Notes: generated from the letters alone by a model not told the origin. Positions 46,975 through 56,589 are shown, counted from the stretch's first letter. The stretch is 64,000 bases of DNA from Danxiaibacter flavus (GCF_041060425.1 NZ_JAULBC010000002.1:682001-746000), one strand, 5' to 3'. Program-made: numbers and translations.

Positions 46975-48303
46975 TTATCGTCTCATCCCGGGCATCTTTC
47001 CACCAAATCCCATCGGCATTTTATTCATCATCTTCATCATCTGACGCATTTGATCGAACTGCTTCATAAATGCGTTTACATCTGCGATATCCTTCCCACA
47101 GCCTTTTGCTATACGCACTTTTCTTTTTTGATCGATCAGATCAGGATTACCTCTTTCTTCGGGAGTCATTGACTGGATAATAGCTTCAACACCTTTGAAA
47201 GCATCATCGCTGATATCCACGTCCTTAATCGCCTTACCAACGCCTGGAATCATGCCCATCAGATCTTTCAGGTTACCCATCTTTTTGATCTGTTGTAACT
47301 GATCAAGAAAATCCTGGAAATCAAACTGATTCTTACGGATCTTCTTTTCCAGCTTTTTAGCCTGCTCTTCATCAAATTGCGCCTGGGCTTTTTCAACGAG
47401 GGTAGCAATATCACCCATGCCCAAAATACGCTGCGCCATACGGTCAGGATAGAACACATCCAGTGTTTCCATCTTCTCGCCGCTGCTGACAAATTTGATA
47501 GGCTTGTTGACAGTATATTTAATGGAAAGAGCTGCACCACCGCGTGTATCACCATCCAGCTTGGTCAAAACAACCCCACTGAAATCCAGTCTGTCGTTAA
47601 ATGCTTTTGCTGTGTTCACCGCATCCTGACCAGTCATTGAGTCCACAACGAAAAGGATTTCGGAGGGATTGACAGCTGATTTAATGTTGGCAACCTCGGT
47701 CATCATCGCTTCATCAATCGCCAAACGACCCGCAGTATCTATGATGATTACATTTTTATTCTTGCTTTTTGCTTCCTTAATGGCATTCTGTGCAATTGAA
47801 ACTGCGTCTTTGTTTTCGCGTTCACTGTAAATATCAACACCAATTTGTTCAGCCAAAACAGTTAATTGGTCAATCGCCGCCGGACGATAGATATCTGCCG
47901 CCACCAGCAAAGGAGATTTACCTTTTTGCGTTTTTAAATAATTCGCCAGTTTACCGCTGAAGGTCGTTTTACCACTACCCTGCAGGCCTGCTATCAGGAT
48001 GATCGCCGGATTTCCGGAAATATCAAAGCTGGCCTCGGTTCCTCCCATCAAATCGGTAAGCTCATCCTGTACAATTTTCACCATTAACTGGCCGGGGCTG
48101 ATGGCGTTCAACACCTTTTCACCAATAGCTTTGTCTTTTACTTTATCAGTAAACTCTTTGGCTATTTTATAGTTAACGTCGGCATCGATCAGCGCCCTGC
48201 GAATATCCTTTACCGTATTGGCAATATTCAGCTCATTGATCTTCGCTTCACCTTTCAGGTTTTTAAAGGCGGTTTCTAACCGTTCTGTAAGATTATTAAA
48301 CAT
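46975..48303 (-). CDS. ffh: Signal recognition particle protein
   Basis: The 442-residue product has the N and GTPase (G) domains with GLQGSGKTTFSGKLA (P-loop), DIYRPAAIDQL, DTAGRLAID and TKLDGDTRGGAALSI, and a Met-rich M domain at the end (QMRQMMKMMNKMPMGFGGK) that binds signal sequences and SRP RNA. It targets membrane proteins to the translocon with FtsY. A candidate promoter (TTTG, 22 bases, TATATTTG at 48342-48375) lies 39 bases upstream. The stop codon abuts inverted GTACGAT repeats. Confidence 0.97.
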   Translation of the reverse strand: MFNNLTERLETAFKNLKGEAKINELNIANTVKDIRRALIDADVNYKIAKEFTDKVKDKAIGEKVLNAISPGQLMVKIVQDELTDLMGGTEASFDISGNPAIILIAGLQGSGKTTFSGKLANYLKTQKGKSPLLVAADIYRPAAIDQLTVLAEQIGVDIYSERENKDAVSIAQNAIKEAKSKNKNVIIIDTAGRLAIDEAMMTEVANIKSAVNPSEILFVVDSMTGQDAVNTAKAFNDRLDFSGVVLTKLDGDTRGGAALSIKYTVNKPIKFVSSGEKMETLDVFYPDRMAQRILGMGDIATLVEKAQAQFDEEQAKKLEKKIRKNQFDFQDFLDQLQQIKKMGNLKDLMGMIPGVGKAIKDVDISDDAFKGVEAIIQSMTPEERGNPDLIDQKRKVRIAKGCGKDIADVNAFMKQFDQMRQMMKMMNKMPMGFGGKMPGMRR

Positions 48304-48341
48304 GTATTGTGATTAATACTTAATTTGACTTATTTGGGCTG

Positions 48342-48375
48342 CAAATATAGAGATTTTGGGCTTTTGCGCCACAAA
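48342..48375 (-). promoter_or_regulatory. Candidate ffh promoter
   Basis: TATATTTG (48349-48342 on the minus strand) is a perfect -7 match with TTTG (48375-48372) 22 bases upstream, a little long for the consensus spacer. Confidence 0.55.
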
Positions 48376-48608
48376 GACGCTAAGACGCTAAGAAACACGA
48401 AGTTTTTAACCACGGAGACATGAGGGCACAAAGAAACACGGCGTTTTTGCGACTAAAGAGGCAAAGTTCCAAAGGTTTTCAAAACCACGGAGACAGAGAC
48501 ACGAGGCTCAAAGAAACACGGCGTGTTTGCGACTAAAGGGGCAAAGTTCCAAAGGTTTCAAAACCGCGGAGACGGAGACACGAGGGCAAAAGAAACACGG
48601 CGTGTTTT
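48365..48608. repeat. Tandem repeat of about 77 bases, CACGGAGACA family
   Basis: Three copies begin at 48408, 48483 and 48562 (periods 75 and 79), the last partial. Each copy reads CCACGGAGACA, AAAGAAACACGGCG, GCGACTAAAG, GGCAAAGTTCCAAAGG in order. A leader with AGACGCTAAGACGCTAAG (48375-48392) precedes them. The longer period shows that here whole repeat blocks were duplicated, not only 7-base units. Confidence 0.88.
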
Positions 48609-48652
48609 GGGTGCGAAACCGTTAAAAACCGATCGCCAACCTCGCTTTAATA

Positions 48653-48686
48653 AACGTATTACGTAAAACGTATAACTTATAACTCC
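48653..48686. repeat. Heptamer array (ACGTATT family)
   Basis: ACGTATT, ACGTAAA, ACGTATA, ACTTATA, ACTCCCA at 7-base spacing, of the same family as 27812-27918 and 36277-36400. Confidence 0.8.
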
Positions 48687-48710
48687 CATAACAACTTTCT
48701 CCGTTACCTG

Positions 48711-48739
48711 TTGTTTTTCAAATAGGAAGATTAGATTTG
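48711..48739 (+). promoter_or_regulatory. Promoter of the DUF4293 gene
   Basis: TTG (48711-48713), an 18-base spacer and TAGATTTG (48732-48739) match the Bacteroidota consensus. The gene starts at 48762. Confidence 0.7.
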
Positions 48740-48761
48740 TAACAGATTTTAAACCTTTTGT

Positions 48762-49175
48762 ATGATACAACGCGCTCAAAGCTTATGGCTGCTGGCTGCA
48801 TCCATCTGCGGATTTATTTCACTGAGAACTACCTTTTTTAACGGAACCACAGGCCCATTCACAGGAACTACCAATGTTTTTATTTTGATTCTCACAGTTA
48901 TTTGCGCAACAATTTCGCTGGTAGATATATTTCTGTTTAAAAACAGGAAACTTCAGCTTCGGATTGCGCTGATTAACGCGTTGATAAGTGCGCTTGTCAT
49001 ATTTCTTTATCTCAATACGGTTTCAAAACTGGTACAGCCGGGTACTTCGGTAGTTGCCGGACTCTCCATTTTGTCCATTTTGGTTTTTGTAATTCCGGTA
49101 TTTCTGCTATTTGCGGCGCGGGGCATTTATAAGGATGAGAAACTGGTGAAAAGTGTAAACAGGCTCAGGAACTAA
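48762..49175 (+). CDS. DUF4293 membrane protein
   Basis: The 137-residue protein begins MIQRAQSLWLLAASICGFIS and has four transmembrane helices, the layout of DUF4293, a small integral membrane family of Bacteroidota with unknown role. It ends with a charged tail (RGIYKDEKLVKSVNRLRN). It has its own promoter and stands alone. Nothing suggests an enzyme. Confidence 0.88.
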   Translation: MIQRAQSLWLLAASICGFISLRTTFFNGTTGPFTGTTNVFILILTVICATISLVDIFLFKNRKLQLRIALINALISALVIFLYLNTVSKLVQPGTSVVAGLSILSILVFVIPVFLLFAARGIYKDEKLVKSVNRLRN

Positions 49176-49179
49176 ATTT

Positions 49180-49208
49180 GTGAATAGTCAAGGTCAATGG
49201 TGAAGGTC
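49180..49208 (-). repeat. Heptamer array (TCACTAT family, inverted)
   Basis: GTGAATAGTCAAGGTCAATGG is the reverse complement of the TCACCAT/TGACCTT/GACTATT words seen at 11578 and 32129. It starts a few bases after the DUF4293 stop codon. Confidence 0.75.
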
Positions 49209-49400
49209 CGATCTTGCTAAGTAAATGTATTGTCGTTTAAGTGTTATTATCCTGAGCAAAATTCTTATTCGCTCTTATATTTCTTAAATGGTTTAAAAAA
49301 CTTCGCTTCGCTCAGCTTTAAGCATTAGGATTTGTGCCTTAAGCTTTACCAGTTGTTTACAAAGAATCGTTGACGCGGCCGACACTTTATTTATATGAGC

Positions 49401-49438
49401 AAAAGACCTGGCAGATTGTTCGATTAGCCAGGTCTTTT
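49401..49438. terminator. Terminator between convergent genes
   Basis: AAAAGACCTGGC (49401-49412) and GCCAGGTCTTTT (49427-49438) form a perfect 12-base stem usable from both directions between the DUF4293 and TPR genes. Confidence 0.85.
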
Positions 49439-49447
49439 GTTTGCCTT

Positions 49448-50194
49448 TTATTTTTTATCGTCTTTGGTGAGTTCCTGGTATTTTGTCTGGGAACTAAAAG
49501 AGCTCGGACATCTTTCCAGGCTTTTCAAATAATATTTTTTCGCATTTTCCTTGTCTCCCGTATTCAGGTAATATTCACCCATTGAATCATAAGGATTGTA
49601 CCCATCAGGATACATGGCTAAATATTTTTCAAAGCATTCTTTGGCTTTGGTATTGTCTTTCCTGGCCATCATGTAGTAATATCCCATTTGATTGTACACT
49701 TCCGGACTGTTCGGAAATTTTGCAACCTGTTCTTCCAAAAGTTTTACCCGTGTGGTGCTGTCTGGTTCAGACATTACATAAAAGTCTTCCAGCACCGGAT
49801 CTTCGGGATACATATCATGCAACTTGGCAAAAATTTCGTGGCGGCCTTTCTGGTTAAGTGATGTGTCGGCTACAGATACCAGGAGCTTTTCCGCATCTGT
49901 AGTGTTTGCGGCAGCTTGTTGCGCCATAGCAAAGCATTTGGTTCTGGATTCCCCGAAGCTGAGTCTTCCTTTAAAGAAATGTGCCAGGGCAAAATTCGGA
50001 TCCAATTTTACGGCATCATCAAAGTCATCGTAAGCCTCTTCATATTCCACATTAACGAGATGCATCATGCCGCTACCGACCAGTTTTTTAGCATCATCAG
50101 AGGAGCTTGTAAGAGGCATCGTTTGCTGGGCATGTGCAGAAAGAAAAAAACACAGATAAATGAAAGTGCAAATAGGGAACGTGTACTTTTTCAT
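49448..50194 (-). CDS. Secreted tetratricopeptide repeat protein
   Basis: The 248-residue protein has a signal peptide (MKKYTFPICTFIYLCFFLSAHAQ) and at least three TPR units: EEAYDDFDDAVKLDPNFALA, PEVYNQMGYYYMMARKDNTK and YNPYDSMGEYYLNTGDKENA. TPR proteins in the periplasm act as scaffolds; no enzyme domain is present. It lies just downstream of the uvrA gene region on the same strand but is separated from it by an inverted repeat. The function is unknown. Confidence 0.88.
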   Translation of the reverse strand: MKKYTFPICTFIYLCFFLSAHAQQTMPLTSSSDDAKKLVGSGMMHLVNVEYEEAYDDFDDAVKLDPNFALAHFFKGRLSFGESRTKCFAMAQQAAANTTDAEKLLVSVADTSLNQKGRHEIFAKLHDMYPEDPVLEDFYVMSEPDSTTRVKLLEEQVAKFPNSPEVYNQMGYYYMMARKDNTKAKECFEKYLAMYPDGYNPYDSMGEYYLNTGDKENAKKYYLKSLERCPSSFSSQTKYQELTKDDKK

Positions 50195-50293
50195 AATGAA
50201 GGATTTTGAGTATTATAAAGTACAAATTCACCATTAGGGTTGCAACTGTTTTCTCTGCTTAAAGCAAAGCTTAAGTTGGTTATAAGGAAATTT

Positions 50294-50438
50294 AAATTCA
50301 AAAGTAAAAAGTCAAAATTCAAAACGTTATTCGGAGTGGTTATGTTTTTTTGCTGACAGCCCTCTTTTCTGGAAAGCTGGCTACAAACGATAATCAATTC
50401 CGCACTTTTTTGAATTTTGACTTTTTACTTTTGAATTT
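50294..50438. repeat. Perfect 31-base inverted repeat of TCAAAAT heptamers
   Basis: Arms 50294-50324 and 50408-50438 are perfectly inverted and consist of 7-base units (TTCAAAA, GTAAAAA, GTCAAAA, TTCAAAA). The 83-base loop contains no gene. The right arm overlaps the first base of the uvrA stop codon (50438-50440). A strong but AT-rich stem of this length is unusual for a terminator. Confidence 0.92.
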
Positions 50439-53263
50439 TATAAAAACTTCCCTGTATAGCTTTCTTTTACTTTCTTTAGTTCGGAAGGTTTTCCGGCAAA
50501 TACCAGATTACCGCCGGCATCACCAGCTTCAGGACCAAGATCAATGATCCAGTCGGCATTTTTAATAACATCGGTATTGTGTTCTATCACAAGGAGTGAA
50601 TGTCCCTGCTCAATCAACGCATTAAAAGATGCCAGTAACTTATTGATATCGTGAAAGTGCAAACCGGTAGTAGGCTCATCAAAGATAAACAGGATATGCC
50701 CGGTCGATCTGCCTTTCCCCAGGAACGACGCAAGCTTTACACGTTGTGCTTCTCCACCACTTAAAGTATCACTGCTTTGGCCGAGTTTCACATAACCCAA
50801 ACCAACATCCTGCAATGGTTGCAGCGCTTTGGCAAGACCCTTTTCATCCTTGAAGAAATCGATCGCTTCATCAACACTCATCTCAAGCACATCATACACA
50901 CTTTTATCCTTGTATTTTACTTCCAGTACTTCTTCCTTAAACTTCTTGCCGCCGCATACTTCGCAAGTCAAATGCACATCAGCAAGAAACTGCATTTCAA
51001 CTATCTGTTCTCCTTCACCTTTACAAGCATCACATCTTCCGCCATCCACGTTGAAAGAAAAATGCTTTGGCATAAAACCACGCATTTTAGCAAGCGGTTG
51101 TTTGGCAAATAAATCTCTTATTTCATCGTATGCTTTAATGTAAGTGACAGGGTTACTACGCGATGATTTTCCGATGGGATTCTGGTCCACCAGCTCAATC
51201 TGTGAAATATACTCAATATCACCGGTGATGGCTTTATGTAAGCCAACCTTATCTACAAATTCACCTTTTAGTTTCTTTAGTCCCGGATACAAGATCTGCT
51301 TAACCAATGTTGTTTTTCCGCTACCGCTTACACCACTTACAACACAAAGCACATTCAGCGGAAATTCCACTGAGATATCCTTCAGATTATTTTGTCTCGC
51401 GCCCTCAATACTTACACTGCGGTTCCATCTTCTGCTACGCGAAGGAGTACTTACGGAAAGCTCTCCACTTAAGTACTTACCCGTCAGACTTTCAGGGTTA
51501 TGAATGATCTCGTCATAGTTTCCTGCAGCTATCACTTCACCACCAAGATGTGAAGCAAGCGGCCCCATATCGATAATATGATCAGCTTCACGCATCATCA
51601 TCTCATCATGCTCAACAACAACGACTGTATTGCCCGCATCACGCAATTGTTTCAGCACATGAATCAATCGTTCAGTATCGCGTGAATGAAGTCCAATTGA
51701 TGGTTCATCCAAAATGTATAAGGAATTGGTAAGATTACTTCCCAGGCTGCGTGTAAGCTGTATTCTCTGGCTTTCTCCACCACTTAAAGAATTGGCAAGA
51801 CGGCTTAATGTAAGATAACCCAAACCAACATCCAGCAGTGTTTGCAAGCGTTGGTTGATCTCCAGCAATATCCTTTTCGCCACCTGTTGCTGATGCGCTG
51901 AAAGAGCAATATCATCAAACCATTTTTTCAGATCCTTTACCGGCATTTCACACAACTCACCAATATGTTTATCGCTAACTTTCACATACAGTGCTTCTTT
52001 TCTTAAGCGATAGCCATTACAATCATGACATGTTGTTCTGCCGCGATAACGGCTTAACAATACCCTGTATTGAACTTTGTAAAGGTTCTGTTCAACCTCT
52101 TTAAAGAAATCGTCGATGCCATACACATTTCCCTGTCCCTTCCACAAAAGATTGTATTGAGACGGCGTCAGATCCATTACAGGTTTATGAATGGGAAAAT
52201 CGATAGATCTTGCACCTTTCACAAACTGATCACGCCACCAGCCGAGCTTCTCTCCTTTCCATGGAGCAACCGCACTTTCATACACGCTAAGTCTTTTATC
52301 CGGAATGATCAGGTCCTCGTCAAGTCCAAGCACCTGGCTAAAGCCCTCGCATGTTGGGCAGGCGCCAAAGGGATTATTAAATGAAAAAAGATTAGGAACA
52401 GGTTCCTCAAACTGCATTCCGTCCAGCTCAAATTTATTGCTGAAATGATGCAGTTCTTCTCCGTTTACTTCGAGGAACATTTCTCCTTCACCTTCATAAA
52501 ACGCGGTACCCACAGAGTCGCTTAAACGATGTATGTCGTCCTCATCAAAGTCTTTGGCAACAATACGGTCTACCAACACATACGCACCGGCTGTCAGTTT
52601 TTTCTTCAGTTCTTTATCTGTCAGCTCAAGAAGGTCTTCAATGCGTTCAGGTTGCCGGTCAATATACAAGCGGGAAAAACCCTTTTGTACCAAAATATTC
52701 AGTTCCTCTTTCGCATCTCTTTTTGCATGCTGTTTAAACCGGACGATAATAACAATGCGGCCGCCGTGCGGAACTTCCTTTATATAGTTAATAACATCGG
52801 CTACATCATCTTTGCGCACTTCTTTCCCGCTTACCGGTGAAATAGTCTTTCCTACCCGCGCATATAAAAGACGCAGGTAGTCATATATTTCAGTCATACT
52901 ACCAACCGTACTTCTCGGCGTACGCGTAATAACTTTTTGCTCGATTGCGATTGCGGGACAAAGGCCTTTGATATAGTCCACATCGGGCTTTACCATGCGC
53001 GCCATGAACTGGCGTGCATAGGCACTCAAACTTTCTGCATAGCGGCGTTGCCCTTCTGCAAAAAGGGTATCAATTGTAAGCGAAGACTTCCCACTTCCCG
53101 ACACACCTGTTACTACAATAAGTTTGTTTCTTGGAAAATCGACTGTTACATTCTTGAGATTGTGAACCCTGGCACCCTTTACTGTTATTGAATCCAAACC
53201 GTGGAGGCTTTCCTTCTTCTGAACAACACTCCTTTTATTCTTTACCGAAGTTTTTTCTGCCAT
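50438..53263 (-). CDS. uvrA: Excinuclease ABC subunit A
   Basis: The ATG at 53263 gives 941 residues (a TTG four codons upstream is rejected). Two ABC ATPase halves are visible: GVSGSGKSSLTIDTLFAEGQ and GVSGSGKTTLVKQILYP as Walker A, SLSGGESQRIQLTR and LSGGEAQRVKLASF as signatures, with zinc sites CPTCEGF, CHDCNGYR, CDACKGEGEQ and CEVCGGKKF. It finds bulky DNA lesions in nucleotide excision repair with UvrB. No uvrB or uvrC is adjacent. The stop codon lies in the 31-base inverted repeat. Confidence 0.97.
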   Translation of the reverse strand: MAEKTSVKNKRSVVQKKESLHGLDSITVKGARVHNLKNVTVDFPRNKLIVVTGVSGSGKSSLTIDTLFAEGQRRYAESLSAYARQFMARMVKPDVDYIKGLCPAIAIEQKVITRTPRSTVGSMTEIYDYLRLLYARVGKTISPVSGKEVRKDDVADVINYIKEVPHGGRIVIIVRFKQHAKRDAKEELNILVQKGFSRLYIDRQPERIEDLLELTDKELKKKLTAGAYVLVDRIVAKDFDEDDIHRLSDSVGTAFYEGEGEMFLEVNGEELHHFSNKFELDGMQFEEPVPNLFSFNNPFGACPTCEGFSQVLGLDEDLIIPDKRLSVYESAVAPWKGEKLGWWRDQFVKGARSIDFPIHKPVMDLTPSQYNLLWKGQGNVYGIDDFFKEVEQNLYKVQYRVLLSRYRGRTTCHDCNGYRLRKEALYVKVSDKHIGELCEMPVKDLKKWFDDIALSAHQQQVAKRILLEINQRLQTLLDVGLGYLTLSRLANSLSGGESQRIQLTRSLGSNLTNSLYILDEPSIGLHSRDTERLIHVLKQLRDAGNTVVVVEHDEMMMREADHIIDMGPLASHLGGEVIAAGNYDEIIHNPESLTGKYLSGELSVSTPSRSRRWNRSVSIEGARQNNLKDISVEFPLNVLCVVSGVSGSGKTTLVKQILYPGLKKLKGEFVDKVGLHKAITGDIEYISQIELVDQNPIGKSSRSNPVTYIKAYDEIRDLFAKQPLAKMRGFMPKHFSFNVDGGRCDACKGEGEQIVEMQFLADVHLTCEVCGGKKFKEEVLEVKYKDKSVYDVLEMSVDEAIDFFKDEKGLAKALQPLQDVGLGYVKLGQSSDTLSGGEAQRVKLASFLGKGRSTGHILFIFDEPTTGLHFHDINKLLASFNALIEQGHSLLVIEHNTDVIKNADWIIDLGPEAGDAGGNLVFAGKPSELKKVKESYTGKFL

Positions 53264-53806
53264 AACAGGAGGCAAATTAATAAATCTAATTTTTTTAGCA
53301 AAATGAGAAATAATGAGGGAGTGTACGATGTACGATTTTAGATGTACGATGTAAGGTGTACGATGTTAAAACGGGCGTTAAAATGAAAAAAAAGGAATGA
53401 GGCTTAAGGCTTCAGGAATTCAGGAGAATTAAAGCTGATATATATTATCTCTGAAGTCGGATTCCGCTGCAAACTGTTCGCTTTTAGGGTTTTGAATTTA
53501 TAGGGACCAATTATGATCGGAGTTAAGGCCTGCACATATTATAAAATAATTAAAAACGCCCAAAGAAAGTATCTGAAGGTTTAACAAGCTTTACTTTTAA
53601 CAAAACCAATATCACCATGAAAAAGAATTTCTTATTTCATTCCCATTTCTTTCACAAAATTTTTGCAACCTTAATGCAGCGCTCCTATTTGGAATATGTG
53701 GAATTCACATTATCTTCACATAGTTCAAAACAATTTTTTGCCTATAGGTTGAAACTTTACTCAAACACATTTACCCGGCTTTAATTATTTAACAATTAAA
53801 AATCTA
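53264..53806. other. Gap with GTACGAT heptamers and no clear gene
   Basis: A 543-base gap between divergent uvrA and an ECF sigma factor gene. GTACGAT heptamers occupy 53321-53366, starting about 60 bases upstream of uvrA. A 55-codon open frame at 53617-53784 (MKKNFLFHSHFFHKIFATLM) has no recognisable feature. The rest is AT-rich. Confidence 0.5.
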
Positions 53807-54400
53807 ATGCCCCGTAATATGAGAAGTTTCAGCCAGACCACCGACACTCAACTGGTTAATGCATTTCAGAACGGTAGTATCCCCGCTTTTGAAGAGTTGA
53901 TCAGTAGATATAAAGACAAGCTATATACATCAATATTTTTCCTTGTAAAAGACAAGTACCTGGCAGAAGATCTGTTCCAGGAGACTTTTATAAAAATCAT
54001 TGATACGCTGCGCACCGGCAGGTATAATGAAGAGGGAAAGTTTTTACAATGGGCCATGCGAATAGCGCACAACCTGTGTGTAGATTATTTTAGAAAAATT
54101 AAGCGCACACCGGCGATTGTAACCAGCGACGACAAGGACATATTTGAGGTATTGTATTTCGCTGATGAAACGCCGGAACAAAAGTTGATGAAAGCTCAAA
54201 GCCATGAGAGGGTTCACCGCATGCTGGAGCTGCTTCCTGAAGAACAAAGAGAAGTAATTGTACTGCGCCATTTTGGAGACCTAAGCTTTAAGGATATTGC
54301 CAAGGTTACTAATTGCAGCATCAATACTGCTTTGGGAAGAATGAGATACGGATTGATCAACTTGCGTAAAATGATGATGGAAAAGCAAATTTCATTATAA
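53807..54400 (+). CDS. ECF sigma factor (orphan)
   Basis: The 197-residue protein is a standard ECF sigma factor: region 2 with AFEELISRYKDKLYTSIFFL and DKYLAEDLFQETFIKIIDTL, FLQWAMRIAHNLCVDYFRK, and region 4 with RMLELLPEEQREVIVLRHF and DLSFKDIAKVTNCSINTALG. It directs RNA polymerase to a subset of promoters. Unlike most ECF genes, no anti-sigma factor follows it: the next gene is convergent and codes for DsbD. The start could also be the inner ATG at codon 5. Confidence 0.9.
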   Translation: MPRNMRSFSQTTDTQLVNAFQNGSIPAFEELISRYKDKLYTSIFFLVKDKYLAEDLFQETFIKIIDTLRTGRYNEEGKFLQWAMRIAHNLCVDYFRKIKRTPAIVTSDDKDIFEVLYFADETPEQKLMKAQSHERVHRMLELLPEEQREVIVLRHFGDLSFKDIAKVTNCSINTALGRMRYGLINLRKMMMEKQISL

Positions 54401-54541
54401 CTCAACCTCAAATCTTATTTGGTTATTGGACATAAATCATTGTTACATGGAAAGCCGGGCAGGTTTAATGTTTCCCCCTGTTTATTCAATAGCCTGGTTC
54501 TCTCAATGTAACAACCAGTTTTTTATGAAAATACCGCTATA

Positions 54542-54574
54542 AAAAAATCCCCTTTTTTCAGGAGGGGATTTTTT
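54542..54574. terminator. Terminator between sigma factor and dsbD
   Basis: AAAAAATCCCC (54542-54552) and GGGGATTTTTT (54564-54574) form a stem with a T-run on both strands, between convergent genes. Confidence 0.85.
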
Positions 54575-54609
54575 CGTTTTATCGGTCGATTGATTTTGAT
54601 TTCGATTGT

Positions 54610-56589
54610 TTATTTCTGTCTTTTTTTAAACTCTGCCTTTACTGCTTCCAGGTGATCAATGAATTTTTGAACATCGGAATCGTATCCATATTTCACGTCG
54701 CTTAACGGCTTCCCATCAAGATCGAGAAACATATACAATGGTTGTGCGTTAAAGCCAAAAGTCTGCTTTTCGTAATCAAGGTTTTTATCACCCACAGTTT
54801 CTATTAATTCGCCCTTACTGTTCTTATATTTTTCAGCATCGGTTAACTCTGTAGATTCGTCTACGTAAAGACTAATTAATACAAAATCTTCTTTCATTCT
54901 TTGCAATACTTCCGGATTTTTCCAGACCTGCTCTTCCATCTTACGGCAGTTAGCGCAGGAATGTCCTGTAAAATCAAGCATTACAGGCTTGTTCAGCGCT
55001 TTGGCAGCAGCCAGCCCTTCGTCAAGATCAAAGTATGCTGTCAGGCCAAATGGTACTTTCAACTTATCTGTAAGTTTAACCGGCGGCTTTGCCTGAGCGT
55101 CAGAAGATGAAGTTGCCTGAGCCCGAGCACTACCAATCTTATACTGCAATTCGTCCAGGTTAAAGCTTTGTGTTGAAGCCGGCGGAATCAATCCGCTTAA
55201 TGGTTTTAACGGCGCTCCCCACAATCCCGGAACGAGATAAATTGCAAAAGTAAATGAGGCTATAGCAAAGAACAACCTTGTTACACTTACATGTTTTAAA
55301 TCGCTGTCGTGAGAGAATTTGATCTTACCAAGCAAGTATAATGTAAGCAACAATGCAATGGCAATCCAGATGGCAAGGAATACATCCCTGTTTAATAACT
55401 GCCAGTGATAGATAAGATCTACATTGCTCAAAAACTTCAATGCCAGTGCCAGTTCAACAAACCCGAAAACAACTTTCACACTGTTAAGCCAACCGCCGCT
55501 TTTGGGTAATGACTGCATCACAGATGGGAACAACGCAAAAATGGTGAAAGGCAAAGCCAGGCCAACACCAAAGCCAAGCATTCCCAGTATAGGAGCTAAG
55601 GTAGTACCGCTTTGCGAAGTACTGCCTAACAATAATCCTACGATTGGACCTGTACAGGAGAACGAAACAATCACCAGCGTAAGTGCCATAAAGAATATAC
55701 CTCTGAAACCTCCTTTACCTGCCTGCTGGTCCGATGAGTTGGCCCATTTACTGGGGAGTGCGAGCTCGTAAGCGCCCAGCAATGAAATACCAAACAATAT
55801 AAAGATTGCAAAGAACAGCAGGTTTGTTACAGGATGTATAGAGAGCTTATACAATGCCTGGTCACCAAATATTTTGGTGATGATAATTGTAGGGATGGTG
55901 TAGATAAGAATAATGCTCAACGAATACCATGAGGCATTGCGGATCCCTTGTTGTTTGGTCTTGCTTCTTTTAAGAAAGAAACTTACTGTAACAGGTATTA
56001 AAGGGAACACACAAGGTGTGAACATAGCCACAAGGCCGGTAACAAAACACAACCAGAAAACGCTGCTGAGTGATTTTCCTTCAAGATCGTTGGTTGTGGC
56101 AGGTGTTGCTTTGGCAGCTGTAGCGGCGACCTTCACATTAAACTTCGCTTCGTCATTAGGAAATTCATCATTCTTTTTCGCCAGCCATGCAACACTTCCC
56201 TTCACAGTTGCACTGTCTTCAGCTTTTATGTGTAATGGATAACTAAATATCACGCTGTCCTCATAAAACCTGTATTCAGAGGCTGGATTTCCTGCATCTT
56301 TCGCTGTTTTTAAAACGCCCTTTTCTACTACAGTATCATTGTTTGCAGATAATGTAGAGGTAGTCGAATCAAACTGAACAGAAGACACAAATGCATCGTC
56401 TGGGTTGACTTTTTTAGTGGAAAAGAGTTGCGCACCTTTTTCAATTATCGCTTTAATGTTCAGGAAAACAACCGAATCGTTCGCCCGTTCTGTAGAAAAA
56501 GAAAACTGCACAGGTTTTGAACCATCCTGTGCAGCTACTATTTTAAAAATTCCTGTAAGAAGTACTAATACAAGTATAAATCGCTTCAT
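54610..56589 (-). CDS. dsbD: Thiol:disulfide interchange protein DsbD
   Basis: The ATG at 56589 gives 659 residues with a signal peptide. The order is: an N-terminal alpha-like beta domain (about 22-150), an eight-helix transmembrane region with the paired Cys of MFTPCVFPLIPV and VIVSFSCTGPIVG, and a C-terminal thioredoxin-like domain with HSCANCRKMEEQ. It carries electrons from the cytoplasm to periplasmic thiol proteins. The N-terminal domain has no Cys at all, whereas E. coli nDsbD has a catalytic pair; a separate protein coded next door has such a pair. So the N-terminal domain here is probably only structural. Confidence 0.93.
   Translation of the reverse strand: MKRFILVLVLLTGIFKIVAAQDGSKPVQFSFSTERANDSVVFLNIKAIIEKGAQLFSTKKVNPDDAFVSSVQFDSTTSTLSANNDTVVEKGVLKTAKDAGNPASEYRFYEDSVIFSYPLHIKAEDSATVKGSVAWLAKKNDEFPNDEAKFNVKVAATAAKATPATTNDLEGKSLSSVFWLCFVTGLVAMFTPCVFPLIPVTVSFFLKRSKTKQQGIRNASWYSLSIILIYTIPTIIITKIFGDQALYKLSIHPVTNLLFFAIFILFGISLLGAYELALPSKWANSSDQQAGKGGFRGIFFMALTLVIVSFSCTGPIVGLLLGSTSQSGTTLAPILGMLGFGVGLALPFTIFALFPSVMQSLPKSGGWLNSVKVVFGFVELALALKFLSNVDLIYHWQLLNRDVFLAIWIAIALLLTLYLLGKIKFSHDSDLKHVSVTRLFFAIASFTFAIYLVPGLWGAPLKPLSGLIPPASTQSFNLDELQYKIGSARAQATSSSDAQAKPPVKLTDKLKVPFGLTAYFDLDEGLAAAKALNKPVMLDFTGHSCANCRKMEEQVWKNPEVLQRMKEDFVLISLYVDESTELTDAEKYKNSKGELIETVGDKNLDYEKQTFGFNAQPLYMFLDLDGKPLSDVKYGYDSDVQKFIDHLEAVKAEFKKRQK

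Noticed and set aside
53617..53784. 55-codon frame starting MKKNFLFHSHFFHK
   Set aside because: It has an ATG and a modest length but no recognisable feature or promoter; kept only as a note in the gap description.
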